Assembly (NCBI GenBank): GCA_003280025.1
Contig: QCGD01000010.1
Span: 1 to 58,454, forward strand
Length of the DNA: 58,454 bases
Direction: 5' to 3'
From: Prochlorococcus sp. AG-363-P06
GTDB lineage: Bacteria; Cyanobacteriota; Cyanobacteriia; PCC-6307; Cyanobiaceae
Under the pieces are notes generated by a model. The model searched no databases. It was not told where the DNA came from and worked only from the letters and a program-made list of their open reading frames with translations. The translations under genes were made by a program, and so were the position numbers. The stretch's first letter is position 1, and every line of letters starts with the position of its first letter. Positions 36,184 to 45,031 of the stretch are shown here, piece by piece.

Positions 36184-38931
36184 TTAATAGATTGTTATTT
36201 GAGTATTAAAATTATTGTTTTTTTCTAACGAATCTAAAACTAATTTTGCTTTTTCTATTACTTCTTTTGGAACTCCTGCAAGTCTCGCAGCTTCAATTCC
36301 ATAACTTTTATTCGAACCACCCTTCTCAATTTTATGAGTAAAATCTAGTTGTTCGTTTTTTTGTTCAACGAGTACTTGAAAGTTTTCTATATTACCATTG
36401 GAATTTTTTAAATAATTCAGTTCGTGATAGTGAGTAGCAAAAATAGTATTACATTTAATTTTTCTTGCGAGATATTCACTTACAGACCAAGCTATTGATA
36501 GTCCGTCAAAAGTAGATGTTCCTCTTCCTATCTCATCAAGTAGTACAAGAGAGTGTGATGTTGCTTGATTTAAAATTGATGCGGTTTCTGACATTTCCAC
36601 CATAAAAGTTGATTGTCCAGATGCTTGATCATCAACAGCTCCAATTCTGGTAAAAATCCTGTCCGCAATCTCGACGTCTGCTTTCTTAGCAGGAACAAAA
36701 CTACCAATTTGCGAAAGAATTTGTATTAAACCTATTTGTCTTATAAAGCAACTCTTTCCGCTTGCATTTGGTCCAGTTAGTATTATTAATGTTTGATTTC
36801 TATTGAATTCAATGTCATTTGAGACAAATTTTTTATCATTTAATAATTGCTCGACTATGGGATTTCTTCCTGCGATAATTTTTGTACTGTTTTCTTTACT
36901 TAAATTTTTTATAGGGATAAGTGTAGGTTTTACAAAATTATTCTCTAATGATGTAATTGCTAAAGCAAGCAATGCATCAATAGATGCGATTGCTTTTGCA
37001 ATTGATCTAATATCTTTTGTTTTTTCAGCAACAAGATTTCTTATTTCGCAAAATATTTCATACTCTCTTGCAGAAGCACGATTTTTTACTTGAAAAATTT
37101 TGTGTTCTTTATTTTTGATTTCTGTAGTAACATATCTTTCTTCATTAGTCAGAGTTTGTCTTTTTATCCAATGCTCTGGAGCTAAATTTACCTTTGACTT
37201 GTTTATAGATATATAGTATCCATAGTTTTTATGGAATTGAATTTTTAGATTAGAAATTTTACTAATTTTTTTTTCTTTTAATTCTTCTTCACGTAGCCAA
37301 TCAGAGTAGTCGTCAATTACATTACGTAAACCATCTAAAATATTGTCAACACCATCGTGAATCATACCTCCTTCACTTGTATTAAGAGGAGGATTTTCTA
37401 GAAGTTTAAAACTTATAGTATCAGCTAGATCTAATAGTTTAGTATCAATATTTTTTAACTCATCTGTCCAAGATGGGAGATCATAATTAAATGCTTCAAT
37501 AATTGACTTTAATTTAGGTAATTTTTTTAGACCTTCTGCAATTGCAATTAAATCTCTTGGACTTGCATGACCAGCACATGCTCTGCCCGAAAGTCTTTCC
37601 AAATCCCCCATTGCTCTTAGGATATTTTGGCTATCTTTTCTTAGTTTGGTTGATTCTAAAAAATTTGAAATAATATTTTGTCTTTTATAGATTTCATCAA
37701 CATTTAATAATGGCGATTCAATCCATCTTCTTAAACATCTAGCACCCATGCAAGTATATGTTTTATCAATACTCCAAAGAAGAGAACCAACATAATTATT
37801 TTCTCGTTGCGTATTTGTAATCTCTAAATTCTTTTGAGTTTGATAATCAATAATTAGGTGATTGTTACAAAATTGTATTTGTGGAAAATCTAATGAAATC
37901 TTTAGAGAAGAATCGTTCTCTAAATTTGAAGGATTAATTTTTTCTAAATAATTTAATAAACCTCCAAGTGATTTGGTTGCATTATTTAAATTCTTGAGTC
38001 CTAAGCCTTCTAAACTCATAATCTGGAAATATTTTTTTATGATAGAACTTGCTTCATTAATGCTAAAAAAAGTCTCTTGAGTAACTGTATATGTAAGTTG
38101 ATTATTTTTCTGTTTCAATAAATTTTTTGCATCATTGCTAGCCAATATTATTTCTGATGAATCTAATTTAATAATTTCATCAAAAAGTTTTGACAGAGAT
38201 TCGCCTTCCATTGTTAATAACTCTCCTGTGCTTACATCAGCTCTTGATATGCCCCACTCGTGTAAATCATCAGAGTTTTGTGTCGATAAGTGAATCGCTG
38301 TAATCCAGTTATTTTTTTTGGCAACCAACATGCCCTCTTCAATGACAGTACCAGGCGTGATAATTCTTGTTATACCTCTTTTAATTGGGATACTGTAATT
38401 TCCAGAACTTTTTTCTAACTGGTCGCATATAACTACTGAATGATTCTTTTTAATTAGTTCAGCACAATATCTTTCCATTGCATGATGAGGAACCCCTGCC
38501 ATGGGTATCTTGCCAATTTCTTTTCCAGCATCTTTGCTTGTTAATGTTATTTCTAAAATTTGTGATACAAGTACCGCGTCTTCAAAAAAACATTCAAAAA
38601 AGTCACCTAACCTATATAGAAGTAATCTATCTTTATTTTCTTCTTTAAGAGTTACATAATGCCTCATAACAGGAGTTAATTTAGGTTTGGCAACCGTTTT
38701 ATAACTGTAAGATTGTTCATGAATGCAATCATTTTTGCGCTCTGAATTTATATTTGTCTTCAATTTGTTTACTAAATTAGTTGAATTTCCTCTGTGCCTA
38801 GGTCTTTTTTTTGATTCTTTTTTTAACTCTTCTGTAGATAAATCTTCAGTAATAACTTTTGGACTGATTTGGTTGTAAGACTCATTATTAACTGCAAACA
38901 AATTTTCTTGAATTATTTTTTCTTCTTGCAT
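36184..38931 (-). CDS. mutS: MutS, DNA mismatch repair protein
   Basis: MutS recognises mismatches. Residues 1-80 are a basic, probably disordered N-terminal extension absent from E. coli MutS, with a QENLF element at 8-12. The mismatch-binding domain follows (LTPVMRHY at 85 onward); GDFFECF retains the Phe-x-Glu motif. The ATPase domain has Walker [16 protein letters not shown] and Walker [15 protein letters not shown]. At 915 residues it is longer than usual because of the extension. The protein ends in TQITIY, which also resembles a clamp-binding tail. mutL is not in the window. Confidence 0.96.
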   Translation of the reverse strand: MQEEKIIQENLFAVNNESYNQISPKVITEDLSTEELKKESKKRPRHRGNSTNLVNKLKTNINSERKNDCIHEQSYSYKTVAKPKLTPVMRHYVTLKEENKDRLLLYRLGDFFECFFEDAVLVSQILEITLTSKDAGKEIGKIPMAGVPHHAMERYCAELIKKNHSVVICDQLEKSSGNYSIPIKRGITRIITPGTVIEEGMLVAKKNNWITAIHLSTQNSDDLHEWGISRADVSTGELLTMEGESLSKLFDEIIKLDSSEIILASNDAKNLLKQKNNQLTYTVTQETFFSINEASSIIKKYFQIMSLEGLGLKNLNNATKSLGGLLNYLEKINPSNLENDSSLKISLDFPQIQFCNNHLIIDYQTQKNLEITNTQRENNYVGSLLWSIDKTYTCMGARCLRRWIESPLLNVDEIYKRQNIISNFLESTKLRKDSQNILRAMGDLERLSGRACAGHASPRDLIAIAEGLKKLPKLKSIIEAFNYDLPSWTDELKNIDTKLLDLADTISFKLLENPPLNTSEGGMIHDGVDNILDGLRNVIDDYSDWLREEELKEKKISKISNLKIQFHKNYGYYISINKSKVNLAPEHWIKRQTLTNEERYVTTEIKNKEHKIFQVKNRASAREYEIFCEIRNLVAEKTKDIRSIAKAIASIDALLALAITSLENNFVKPTLIPIKNLSKENSTKIIAGRNPIVEQLLNDKKFVSNDIEFNRNQTLIILTGPNASGKSCFIRQIGLIQILSQIGSFVPAKKADVEIADRIFTRIGAVDDQASGQSTFMVEMSETASILNQATSHSLVLLDEIGRGTSTFDGLSIAWSVSEYLARKIKCNTIFATHYHELNYLKNSNGNIENFQVLVEQKNEQLDFTHKIEKGGSNKSYGIEAARLAGVPKEVIEKAKLVLDSLEKNNNFNTQITIY

Positions 38932-39036
38932 ACTTTTATTATTTCTACATAGATCTTAGGGAAGAATTTGTTTTTTGCATTTTACAAGTCACTACGAGTA
39001 TGTAAACTTTTACCATAAAAAGCATTTTCATGAGAA

Positions 39037-39042
39037 TATAAT
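39037..39042 (+). promoter_or_regulatory. -10 element (TATAAT) for psbZ
   Basis: A consensus TATAAT lies 26 bases upstream of the psbZ ATG, predicting a transcription start near 39049 and a leader of about 19 bases. No clear -35 box is visible, as is common in this kind of genome. Confidence 0.5.
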
Positions 39043-39067
39043 AGCCATACAAGTAAATTTTTAAATT

Positions 39068-39265
39068 ATGCAGGCTGTAAACTTTTTCTTTATAAATGCT
39101 CTTTTGTTTTCATCGTTAATCGCAGTTGTTGGAGTACCTTATTTCTATGCAACTCAAAGTGACCCTTCTGACCGTCGTAACCCAGAAATAAAAAAAGTTG
39201 AGATAATTGGTGGAGTTTGGTTTCATTTAGTTCTAATAAATGGCGTTATTGCAGGGTTAGTTTGA
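39068..39265 (+). CDS. psbZ: photosystem II protein PsbZ (Ycf9)
   Basis: This 65-residue protein has two transmembrane helices (about 5-27 and 46-64) joined by a short hydrophilic loop (QSDPSDRRNPEIKK), matching the size and layout of PsbZ, a PSII core subunit near the antenna. The segment SLIAVVGVPYFYAT resembles the PsbZ first helix and LVLINGVIAGLV the second. The sequence is divergent from plant PsbZ, so the call is good but not certain. ribH follows 44 bases later. Confidence 0.8.
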   Translation: MQAVNFFFINALLFSSLIAVVGVPYFYATQSDPSDRRNPEIKKVEIIGGVWFHLVLINGVIAGLV

Positions 39266-39290
39266 ATTAAGGCTACCTTCATGAGAAGCT

Positions 39291-39296
39291 TATAAT
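39291..39296 (+). promoter_or_regulatory. possible -10 element (TATAAT) before ribH
   Basis: A TATAAT lies 13 bases upstream of the ribH ATG. This predicts a start near 39303 and a leader of only about seven bases, so it is either a near-leaderless promoter or a chance match. Confidence 0.3.
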
Positions 39297-39309
39297 ATAA
39301 AAAAATCAA

Positions 39310-39786
39310 ATGGCTATTTACGAAGGCTCTTTTACTGATACTGCCTCATTAAAAGTAGGTATAGTTATAGCTCGGTTTAATGATTTAATTACATCAAAAC
39401 TTTTGTCTGGATGTTTAGATTGTTTAAAAAGACATGGTGTTGATATTTCAGAATCAAGTAGTAATCTTGATATAGTATGGGTTCCTGGCTCTTTAGAGCT
39501 TCCAATTGCCGCAAAATCTATAATTAAAAAATCTAAATATGACGTCTTAATAACTCTTGGTGCAGTTATTAAAGGCGATACTTCTCATTATGATGTTGTG
39601 GTTTCTGAGGCTAGTAAAGGGGTCTCTAAAGTATCTTATGAAAGTAATATACCTATTATATTTGGTGTTTTAACTACAGACACTATGCAGCAAGCATTAG
39701 AAAGAGCAGGAATAAAAAATAATCTTGGTTGGAATTATGCATTGCAAGCAATTGAGATGGGTTCTTTAATTAAAAACCTAAATTAG
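39310..39786 (+). CDS. ribH: RibH, 6,7-dimethyl-8-ribityllumazine synthase
   Basis: RibH makes the direct precursor of riboflavin and usually forms a hollow icosahedral or pentameric shell. Family motifs are [47 protein letters not shown] (catalytic His) and [20 protein letters not shown]. The 158-residue length is standard. It is downstream of psbZ on the same strand and upstream of tRNA-Gly. Confidence 0.98.
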   Translation: MAIYEGSFTDTASLKVGIVIARFNDLITSKLLSGCLDCLKRHGVDISESSSNLDIVWVPGSLELPIAAKSIIKKSKYDVLITLGAVIKGDTSHYDVVVSEASKGVSKVSYESNIPIIFGVLTTDTMQQALERAGIKNNLGWNYALQAIEMGSLIKNLN

Positions 39787-39831
39787 TTTCAAGAAAATTA
39801 AAACTTTGTATCCTTGATTCCTTCTTTAGGA

Positions 39832-39837
39832 TAAAAT
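39832..39837 (+). promoter_or_regulatory. possible -10 element (TAAAAT) for tRNA-Gly
   Basis: TAAAAT lies 11 bases upstream of the mature tRNA 5' end, which would put the transcription start near 39844. No good -35 box is seen at the usual spacing. Confidence 0.35.
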
Positions 39838-39848
39838 AAAGAAGCTAT

Positions 39849-39920
39849 GCGGATGTAGCTCAGTGGTAGAGCATCTCCTTGCCAAGGAGAATGTCGAGAG
39901 TTCGAATCTCTTCATCCGCT
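39849..39920 (+). tRNA. tRNA-Gly (GCC anticodon)
   Basis: The 72-base sequence folds as a full cloverleaf: acceptor GCGGATG with CATCCGC, D arm GCTC/GAGC, anticodon arm TCTCC/GGAGA with loop TTGCCAA (anticodon GCC), and T arm GAGAG/CTCTT with the TTCGAAT loop. The discriminator is T. CCA is not encoded. It reads glycine GGC/GGU codons. Confidence 0.97.
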
Positions 39921-39966
39921 TTCAATGAAAATATCATTTAGAGTGTTGTTATTTATCAATTAGGTA

Positions 39967-40398
39967 ATGTCTAAATTTATTTCTATTGAGGATTTAAAGG
40001 AATTATTTACCAAGCCTTATGGAAAAGATGCTCCAACAAAACAAAAATGGGCAGAATATTATAATGATAACGTTAAATTCATCGATCCTACACAAGAAAC
40101 AAAAGGATTAGATTCTTATATAGAAGCTCAAGAAAAGTTGCTCAAAAGATGTGATGAAGTTTATTTAGAAACTCATGCCATTGCAAGAAACGGAGATTGT
40201 GGATTTGTCGAATGGACTATGGGTTTAAAAATAATGGGCAAAAAATTTATTTATCCTGGGACTACACGTTTAATATTTTCTGAAAATGGCTTAATTAAAG
40301 AGCATAGAGATTATTTTGATTTTTGTGGCCCTACTTTTGGCCCAGTTCCTATATTAGGGTCATTTATAAGATGGCTTTATAGGAGATTCGTATCTTGA
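39967..40398 (+). CDS. NTF2/SnoaL-like domain protein
   Basis: The 143-residue protein has the alternating helix and strand pattern of the NTF2-like/SnoaL fold: an N-terminal helix, WAEYYNDNVKFIDPTQETKG (typical of SnoaL-like proteins), a middle segment GFVEWTMGLKIMGK, and TTRLIFSENGLIKEHRDYFD. The end (GSFIRWLYRRFVS) is hydrophobic and basic and could associate with a membrane. Family members include isomerases, hydrolases and non-enzymatic binders, so the substrate cannot be stated. It lies directly after tRNA-Gly. Confidence 0.75.
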   Translation: MSKFISIEDLKELFTKPYGKDAPTKQKWAEYYNDNVKFIDPTQETKGLDSYIEAQEKLLKRCDEVYLETHAIARNGDCGFVEWTMGLKIMGKKFIYPGTTRLIFSENGLIKEHRDYFDFCGPTFGPVPILGSFIRWLYRRFVS

Positions 40399-40430
40399 GT
40401 TTGATTATATTAAAGGGAATAATTTAGAAA

Positions 40431-40823
40431 TTGTATAATTTTTTAAAAAAAAATAATCTACAAATATTTAAGTTTGGCGTGTCTGGTGTAATTGCATCAT
40501 ATATCAATTACTTAGTATATATTTCTTTTTATTTTATTTCTAATAATTTAGTATTTGCTTCCCTATGTGGATATTTGATTGGGATTTTGGTTTCATTTAT
40601 TTTGGCCAAAATATGGGTATTCAGAAATAGACTAAAACAACCAATAGTTAAATCTTTTTATTTGTTTTGTTTAATTTATTTGTTAGGTGGAATAGAAATG
40701 TCTTTAATAATAATTGTTTTAAATCAATTAATTAATAATCATAAGATTGCTTGGTTATTTGGTGCATTTATTGGAGCATTAAATAATTATTTGGGTTCAA
40801 AATATATTACTTTTAGAAAGTAA
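40431..40823 (+). CDS. GtrA-like membrane protein
   Basis: This 130-residue protein has four predicted transmembrane helices and the GtrA family pattern: an N-terminal FKFGVSGVIASYINYLVY, SLCGYLIGILVSFILAKIWVF and a final GALNNYLGSKYITFRK. GtrA proteins act with lipid-linked sugar transfer, probably as flippases for polyprenyl-phosphate sugars. The start is TTG at 40431, since no ATG or GTG is in frame at the conserved N-terminus. It abuts the convergent GNAT gene end to end. Confidence 0.8.
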   Translation: MYNFLKKNNLQIFKFGVSGVIASYINYLVYISFYFISNNLVFASLCGYLIGILVSFILAKIWVFRNRLKQPIVKSFYLFCLIYLLGGIEMSLIIIVLNQLINNHKIAWLFGAFIGALNNYLGSKYITFRK

Positions 40824-40824
40824 T
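40806..40824. terminator. bidirectional terminator hairpin overlapping two stop codons
   Basis: ATTACTTT (40806-40813) pairs perfectly with AAAGTAAT (40817-40824) across a TAG loop. The 3' arm contains the stop of the GtrA-like gene (40821-40823) and the first base of the opposing GNAT stop. With no other space at this junction, it likely serves both genes. Confidence 0.5.
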
Positions 40825-41279
40825 CATATTTCCCGAATTAATAAATTTTGAGTGGTAACTTCTTTGAAATCAATTTGAGAATAGAATAATTTTTTGTTTG
40901 TGGTCATTAAATATATTTTCTTTGTATTTTTTATCTTTTTTGAATTTAAAAGATTTTTAACAATTAACTTCCCATAACCATTCCCCTGATGATTCTCATC
41001 GATAATAATATCCCATAATACTCCTCTGTAAACTCCATCTGACAAAGCTCTACCAAAGCCGACTATTTCACGATCAGACCAAATACTTATGATAACGTCA
41101 CTATTGGCAAGACATTTTTTAATATCATTTATTGTTCTATTTTTTGCCCAAAAAGTATTCCGATTAAAGAACTGCTGGAGTTTAAACAATCCCTTTACCG
41201 GTGTTAGATTAGGGCCTAACCCAAAAAATCTTAATCCAAAAGCTCCTTTTGAATGTTTTATTAAAAATATGTCTTTCAT
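40824..41279 (-). CDS. GNAT family N-acetyltransferase
   Basis: This 151-residue protein has the GNAT core: IISIWSDREIVGFGRALSDG (beta 2-3), WDIIIDENHQGNGYGKLIV, in which the QGNGYG segment is the acetyl-CoA pyrophosphate-binding loop, and KKIYLMTTNKKLFYSQIDF (beta 5 region). The N-terminal 40 residues are a hydrophobic/aromatic extension (GAFGLRFFGLGPN). The substrate is unknown. It is a single minus-strand gene between a convergent GtrA-like gene and the divergent secA. Confidence 0.85.
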   Translation of the reverse strand: MKDIFLIKHSKGAFGLRFFGLGPNLTPVKGLFKLQQFFNRNTFWAKNRTINDIKKCLANSDVIISIWSDREIVGFGRALSDGVYRGVLWDIIIDENHQGNGYGKLIVKNLLNSKKIKNTKKIYLMTTNKKLFYSQIDFKEVTTQNLLIREI

Positions 41280-41399
41280 TAGTAAAAAGTTCTTGGAAAA
41301 ATGAAGGTAATAAATTTATTGTTTGATGATTGTAATTTCAATACCATAGTCTATTATTTCTACTAAAATAAAGAGATATAAGATTTACTGATTTAGTTG

Positions 41400-41418
41400 T
41401 AACGCGTTAATTTATAAT
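41400..41418 (+). promoter_or_regulatory. secA promoter: palindrome TAACGCGTTA followed by TATAAT
   Basis: A perfect ten-base palindrome (41400-41409) is followed three bases later by a consensus -10 element TATAAT (41413-41418), predicting a start near 41425 and a leader of about 27 bases. An AAGGA Shine-Dalgarno sequence (41442-41446) lies five bases before the secA ATG. The palindrome sits where a repressor would block the promoter; the regulator is unknown. Confidence 0.5.
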
Positions 41419-41451
41419 GTTTTATAGGATAAGTTTTTTAAAAGGACCATT

Positions 41452-44283
41452 ATGCTAAAACTTTTGCTGGGAGATCCGAATGCACGAAAGTTAAAGCGCT
41501 ATCAACCAATTGTTGAAGAAATAAATTTTTTAGAAGAAGAAATATCTGGACTAACAGACGATGACCTTAGAAAGGAAACTAAATTTCTTAAAGAAAAAAT
41601 TTCGTCAGAATTAAGTATTAAAAAGCAGAAGGAACTATTAGATGAACTTCTTCCTAAAGCCTTTGCAATTGTAAGAGAAGCAGGAAAAAGAGTGTTAGAT
41701 ATGAGGCATTTTGATGTTCAGTTAATAGGGGGAATGGTTCTACATGAATGTCAAATTGCTGAAATGAAAACTGGTGAAGGGAAAACTCTTGTTGCAACAT
41801 TGCCATGCTACTTAAATGCTCTTACTGGAAAGGGAGTTCATGTTGTTACTGTAAATGACTATTTAGCTCGAAGAGATGCTGAGTGGATGGGACAAGTTCA
41901 TCGTTTTTTAGGATTATCCGTTGGTTTAATTCAGCAAGATATGAGCCCCTCAGAGAGAAAGAAAAATTATGATTGCGATATCACTTATGCCACCAATTCA
42001 GAATTAGGATTTGATTATTTGAGAGATAATATGGCTACTGGTTTTGAAGAAGTAGTGCAAAGAAAATTTAATTACTGTGTTATAGATGAAGTTGATTCGA
42101 TTTTAATTGATGAAGCTAGGACGCCTCTAATAATTTCTGGGCAAATTGAAAGGCCACAAGAAAAGTATCAGAAAGCTGCAGAACTATCTTTATCTCTTAT
42201 CAAGGCAAAAGAACTGAGTAAAGATGGTATTGATCCTGAAGGAGATTATGAAGTAGATGAAAAACAAAGAAGTTGTATTTTAACCGATAAAGGATTTGCT
42301 AAATGTGAAGAATATTTGAAAGTTAGTGATTTATATAATCCTCAAGATCCTTGGGCTCATTATATAACTAATGCTTTAAAAGCTAAAGAATTATTCATTA
42401 AAGATGTAAATTACATTATTAAAAAAGAGGAAGCAGTAATTGTTGATGAATTTACAGGACGGGTAATGCCTGGAAGGCGTTGGAGTGATGGACAGCACCA
42501 GGCAATTGAAGCAAAAGAGGGCCTAAAAATTCAACCTGAAACACAAACCCTAGCATCTATTACTTATCAAAACTTTTTCCTGCTATATCCTGGTTTGGCC
42601 GGCATGACCGGTACTGCTAAAACAGAAGAGGTCGAATTTGAAAAAACTTATAAATTAGAAGCAACAGTCGTACCGACAAATCAAATTAGGAGAAGACAAG
42701 ACTTACGTGATCAAGTTTTTAAAACTGAAATAGGTAAATGGAAAGCGGTTGCGCAAGAAACTGCAGAAATTCATAGAAATGGCAGACCTGTTTTGGTTGG
42801 TACAACAAGTGTTGAAAAAAGTGAGCTGCTAAGTGGACTGTTATTCGATCAAGGAATTCCTCATAATTTATTAAATGCAAAGCCAGAGAACGTCGAACGT
42901 GAAGCAGAAATAATTGCTCAGGCAGGTCGAGCAGGGGCTGTTACTATTGCGACAAATATGGCGGGAAGGGGGACAGATATTATTCTTGGAGGTAATAGTG
43001 ACTATATGGCAAGACTTAAATTAAAAGAGACGTTAATTCCTTTGTTGGTGAAGCCAGAAGATGAGCATAAGCCCCCAATCCCTAAACAAAGAAATTCAAA
43101 AAAGAAAGGAGGTTTTTCCTCAAAGGTTGAATTTAGTTCGAAAAAGAATATTCAAAGTTCTTCAACAAGTCTTTACCCTTGTAAACTTGGAGAAGATATT
43201 AAGAAGAAACTTGCTCTCTTGTCTGATGAATTGGTTAAGAATTGGGGAGATAGACTACTTACTGTAATTGAGTTAGATGATAAGATTGCTACAGCAGCTG
43301 AAAAAGCACCAACTGATGATAAATCAATAAAGTTTTTAAGAGATGTGTTATCAGATGTGAAAAAAGAATATGAAACAGTACTTATACATGAAGAAGAAAA
43401 AGTCAGAGAAGCTGGAGGCTTACACGTTATCGGTACTGAGAGGCATGAGTCAAGAAGAGTTGATAATCAACTAAGAGGTAGAGCTGGTAGGCAGGGGGAT
43501 CTTGGAAGTACAAGATTCTTTTTATCTCTAGAAGATAATTTATTAAGGATATTTGGAGGGGATAGGGTAGCAAATCTAATGAATGCATTCAGAGTTGATG
43601 AAGATATGCCTATTGAATCAGGAATGCTTACAAGATCTCTAGAAAGTGCCCAAAAGAAAGTAGAAACTTATTATTACGATATTCGAAAACAAGTCTTTGA
43701 ATATGACGAAGTAATGAATAATCAAAGAAAAGCAGTTTATTCCGAGAGACTAAGAGTATTAAAAGGAGTTGACTTGAAGAAGCAGGTGATCGGATATGGA
43801 GAAAGGACGATGGGTGAAATAGTTGAAGCTTATATCAACCCTGATCTACCACCTGAAGAATGGGATATTGATCAATTAATTTCTAAAGTCAAAGAATTTA
43901 TATATTTATTAGATGATCTAAAAATTGAAGATGTTAGGTTATTGTCTGTAGAAGAATTAAAGAATTATCTTCAAGAGCAATTGCGAATAGCTTATGATTT
44001 AAAAGAATCACAAATAGAAAAGTTTCGTTCAGGGTTGATGAGGGAGGCTGAAAGATTTTTCATATTACAACAAATTGATAATTTATGGAGAGAACATCTT
44101 CAGTCAATGGATTCCTTAAGAGAATCAGTAGGATTAAGAGGTTATGGACAAAAAGACCCTTTAATAGAATATAAAAATGAGGGTTATGATATGTTTCTTG
44201 AAATGATGACTAATATGAGAAGAAATGTTATTTATTCAATGTTTATGTTTCAACCGAAAAGTGATAAAGATTCCAAAAATTAA
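41452..44283 (+). CDS. secA: SecA, preprotein translocase ATPase
   Basis: SecA drives protein export through SecYEG at the plasma and thylakoid membranes. Walker A is in MKTGEGKT (Lys111), with [39 protein letters not shown] and the [19 protein letters not shown] signature. Between ILGGN and GGLHVIGTE there is an insertion of about 138 residues, about 100 longer than in E. coli, with a Lys/Ser-rich segment; this is a known feature of cyanobacterial and plastid SecA. The C-terminal zinc-binding motif is absent. The length is 943 residues. It has a clear Shine-Dalgarno sequence and its own promoter, and converges with cysE. Confidence 0.98.
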   Translation: MLKLLLGDPNARKLKRYQPIVEEINFLEEEISGLTDDDLRKETKFLKEKISSELSIKKQKELLDELLPKAFAIVREAGKRVLDMRHFDVQLIGGMVLHECQIAEMKTGEGKTLVATLPCYLNALTGKGVHVVTVNDYLARRDAEWMGQVHRFLGLSVGLIQQDMSPSERKKNYDCDITYATNSELGFDYLRDNMATGFEEVVQRKFNYCVIDEVDSILIDEARTPLIISGQIERPQEKYQKAAELSLSLIKAKELSKDGIDPEGDYEVDEKQRSCILTDKGFAKCEEYLKVSDLYNPQDPWAHYITNALKAKELFIKDVNYIIKKEEAVIVDEFTGRVMPGRRWSDGQHQAIEAKEGLKIQPETQTLASITYQNFFLLYPGLAGMTGTAKTEEVEFEKTYKLEATVVPTNQIRRRQDLRDQVFKTEIGKWKAVAQETAEIHRNGRPVLVGTTSVEKSELLSGLLFDQGIPHNLLNAKPENVEREAEIIAQAGRAGAVTIATNMAGRGTDIILGGNSDYMARLKLKETLIPLLVKPEDEHKPPIPKQRNSKKKGGFSSKVEFSSKKNIQSSSTSLYPCKLGEDIKKKLALLSDELVKNWGDRLLTVIELDDKIATAAEKAPTDDKSIKFLRDVLSDVKKEYETVLIHEEEKVREAGGLHVIGTERHESRRVDNQLRGRAGRQGDLGSTRFFLSLEDNLLRIFGGDRVANLMNAFRVDEDMPIESGMLTRSLESAQKKVETYYYDIRKQVFEYDEVMNNQRKAVYSERLRVLKGVDLKKQVIGYGERTMGEIVEAYINPDLPPEEWDIDQLISKVKEFIYLLDDLKIEDVRLLSVEELKNYLQEQLRIAYDLKESQIEKFRSGLMREAERFFILQQIDNLWREHLQSMDSLRESVGLRGYGQKDPLIEYKNEGYDMFLEMMTNMRRNVIYSMFMFQPKSDKDSKN

Positions 44284-44292
44284 GACATTTTT
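44275..44292. terminator. possible hairpin at the secA/cysE junction
   Basis: AAAAAT (44275-44280) pairs with ATTTTT (44287-44292) around the secA stop codon. It is an all-AT stem and thus weak, but it sits in the only gap between the two convergent genes. Confidence 0.3.
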
Positions 44293-45025
44293 AGTCATCT
44301 CCAAGAAATTCAAGAATCTCTTTGTCTTTTAGATTTTGAGCATCACCCAGTTTCGAAATGTCAACAGCTTCTGAGTTTGCCAAACATTGAAGAGTTTTTT
44401 GTAATTTAAGTATTTCATTTTCAAGCTGATCGATTCTATCCATTAGATTTTTTATCACATTAGCCTCAGCATCAGGTAATGCAGAGTGTGCTAGTGGATT
44501 CACTTTTACGCCACTTTGATGAACTACTCTCCCAGGAACTCCAACTACAGTGCTATTCCCTTCAACATTGCGAACAACTACAGAACCTGCACCAATTCGT
44601 GTATTAGATCCAACTGTTATTGATCCAAGAACTTTTGCACCTGCTCCAACTACAACATTTTTCATTAATGTTGGGTGTCTTTTCCCATGACTTTTCCCAG
44701 TCCCTCCTAATGTTACCCCTTGGTAGAGTAAACAGTTATCACCTATCTCGGCTGTTTCACCAATTACAACTCCCATGCCATGATCAATAAAAACTTTTTT
44801 ACCAATTTTGGCTCCGGGATGAATTTCTATACCTGTTAATAATCTATTCATATGACTTAATAAGCGCGGAATCAAAGGAAATTTTAGTTGCCATAATTTA
44901 TGGGTAAATCTATGTATGACTATTGATTGGAAACCAGGATAGCAAAGGAAAATCTCCAATATTCCTCGAGCAGCTGGATCTCTCTCTTTTATTATTTCGA
45001 TATCGGATTTAAAGTTTTTTAACAT
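44291..45025 (-). CDS. cysE: serine O-acetyltransferase
   Basis: CysE makes O-acetylserine for cysteine synthesis. After a helical N-terminus (DPAARGILEIFLCYPGFQSIVIHR) it has the left-handed beta-helix of hexapeptide repeats with the catalytic HGMGVVIGETAEIGDN and GGTGKSHGKRHPTL segments. The C-terminal part (about 190-244) is a helix-rich, possibly coiled-coil tail. The 244-residue length is normal. It begins six bases after the GntR-type regulator gene and is probably co-transcribed with it. Confidence 0.96.
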   Translation of the reverse strand: MLKNFKSDIEIIKERDPAARGILEIFLCYPGFQSIVIHRFTHKLWQLKFPLIPRLLSHMNRLLTGIEIHPGAKIGKKVFIDHGMGVVIGETAEIGDNCLLYQGVTLGGTGKSHGKRHPTLMKNVVVGAGAKVLGSITVGSNTRIGAGSVVVRNVEGNSTVVGVPGRVVHQSGVKVNPLAHSALPDAEANVIKNLMDRIDQLENEILKLQKTLQCLANSEAVDISKLGDAQNLKDKEILEFLGDD

Positions 45026-45031
45026 GAAAAA

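Noticed and set aside
39849-41451. Integrated element at tRNA-Gly
   Set aside because: No integrase gene and no duplicated tRNA 3' end was found downstream.
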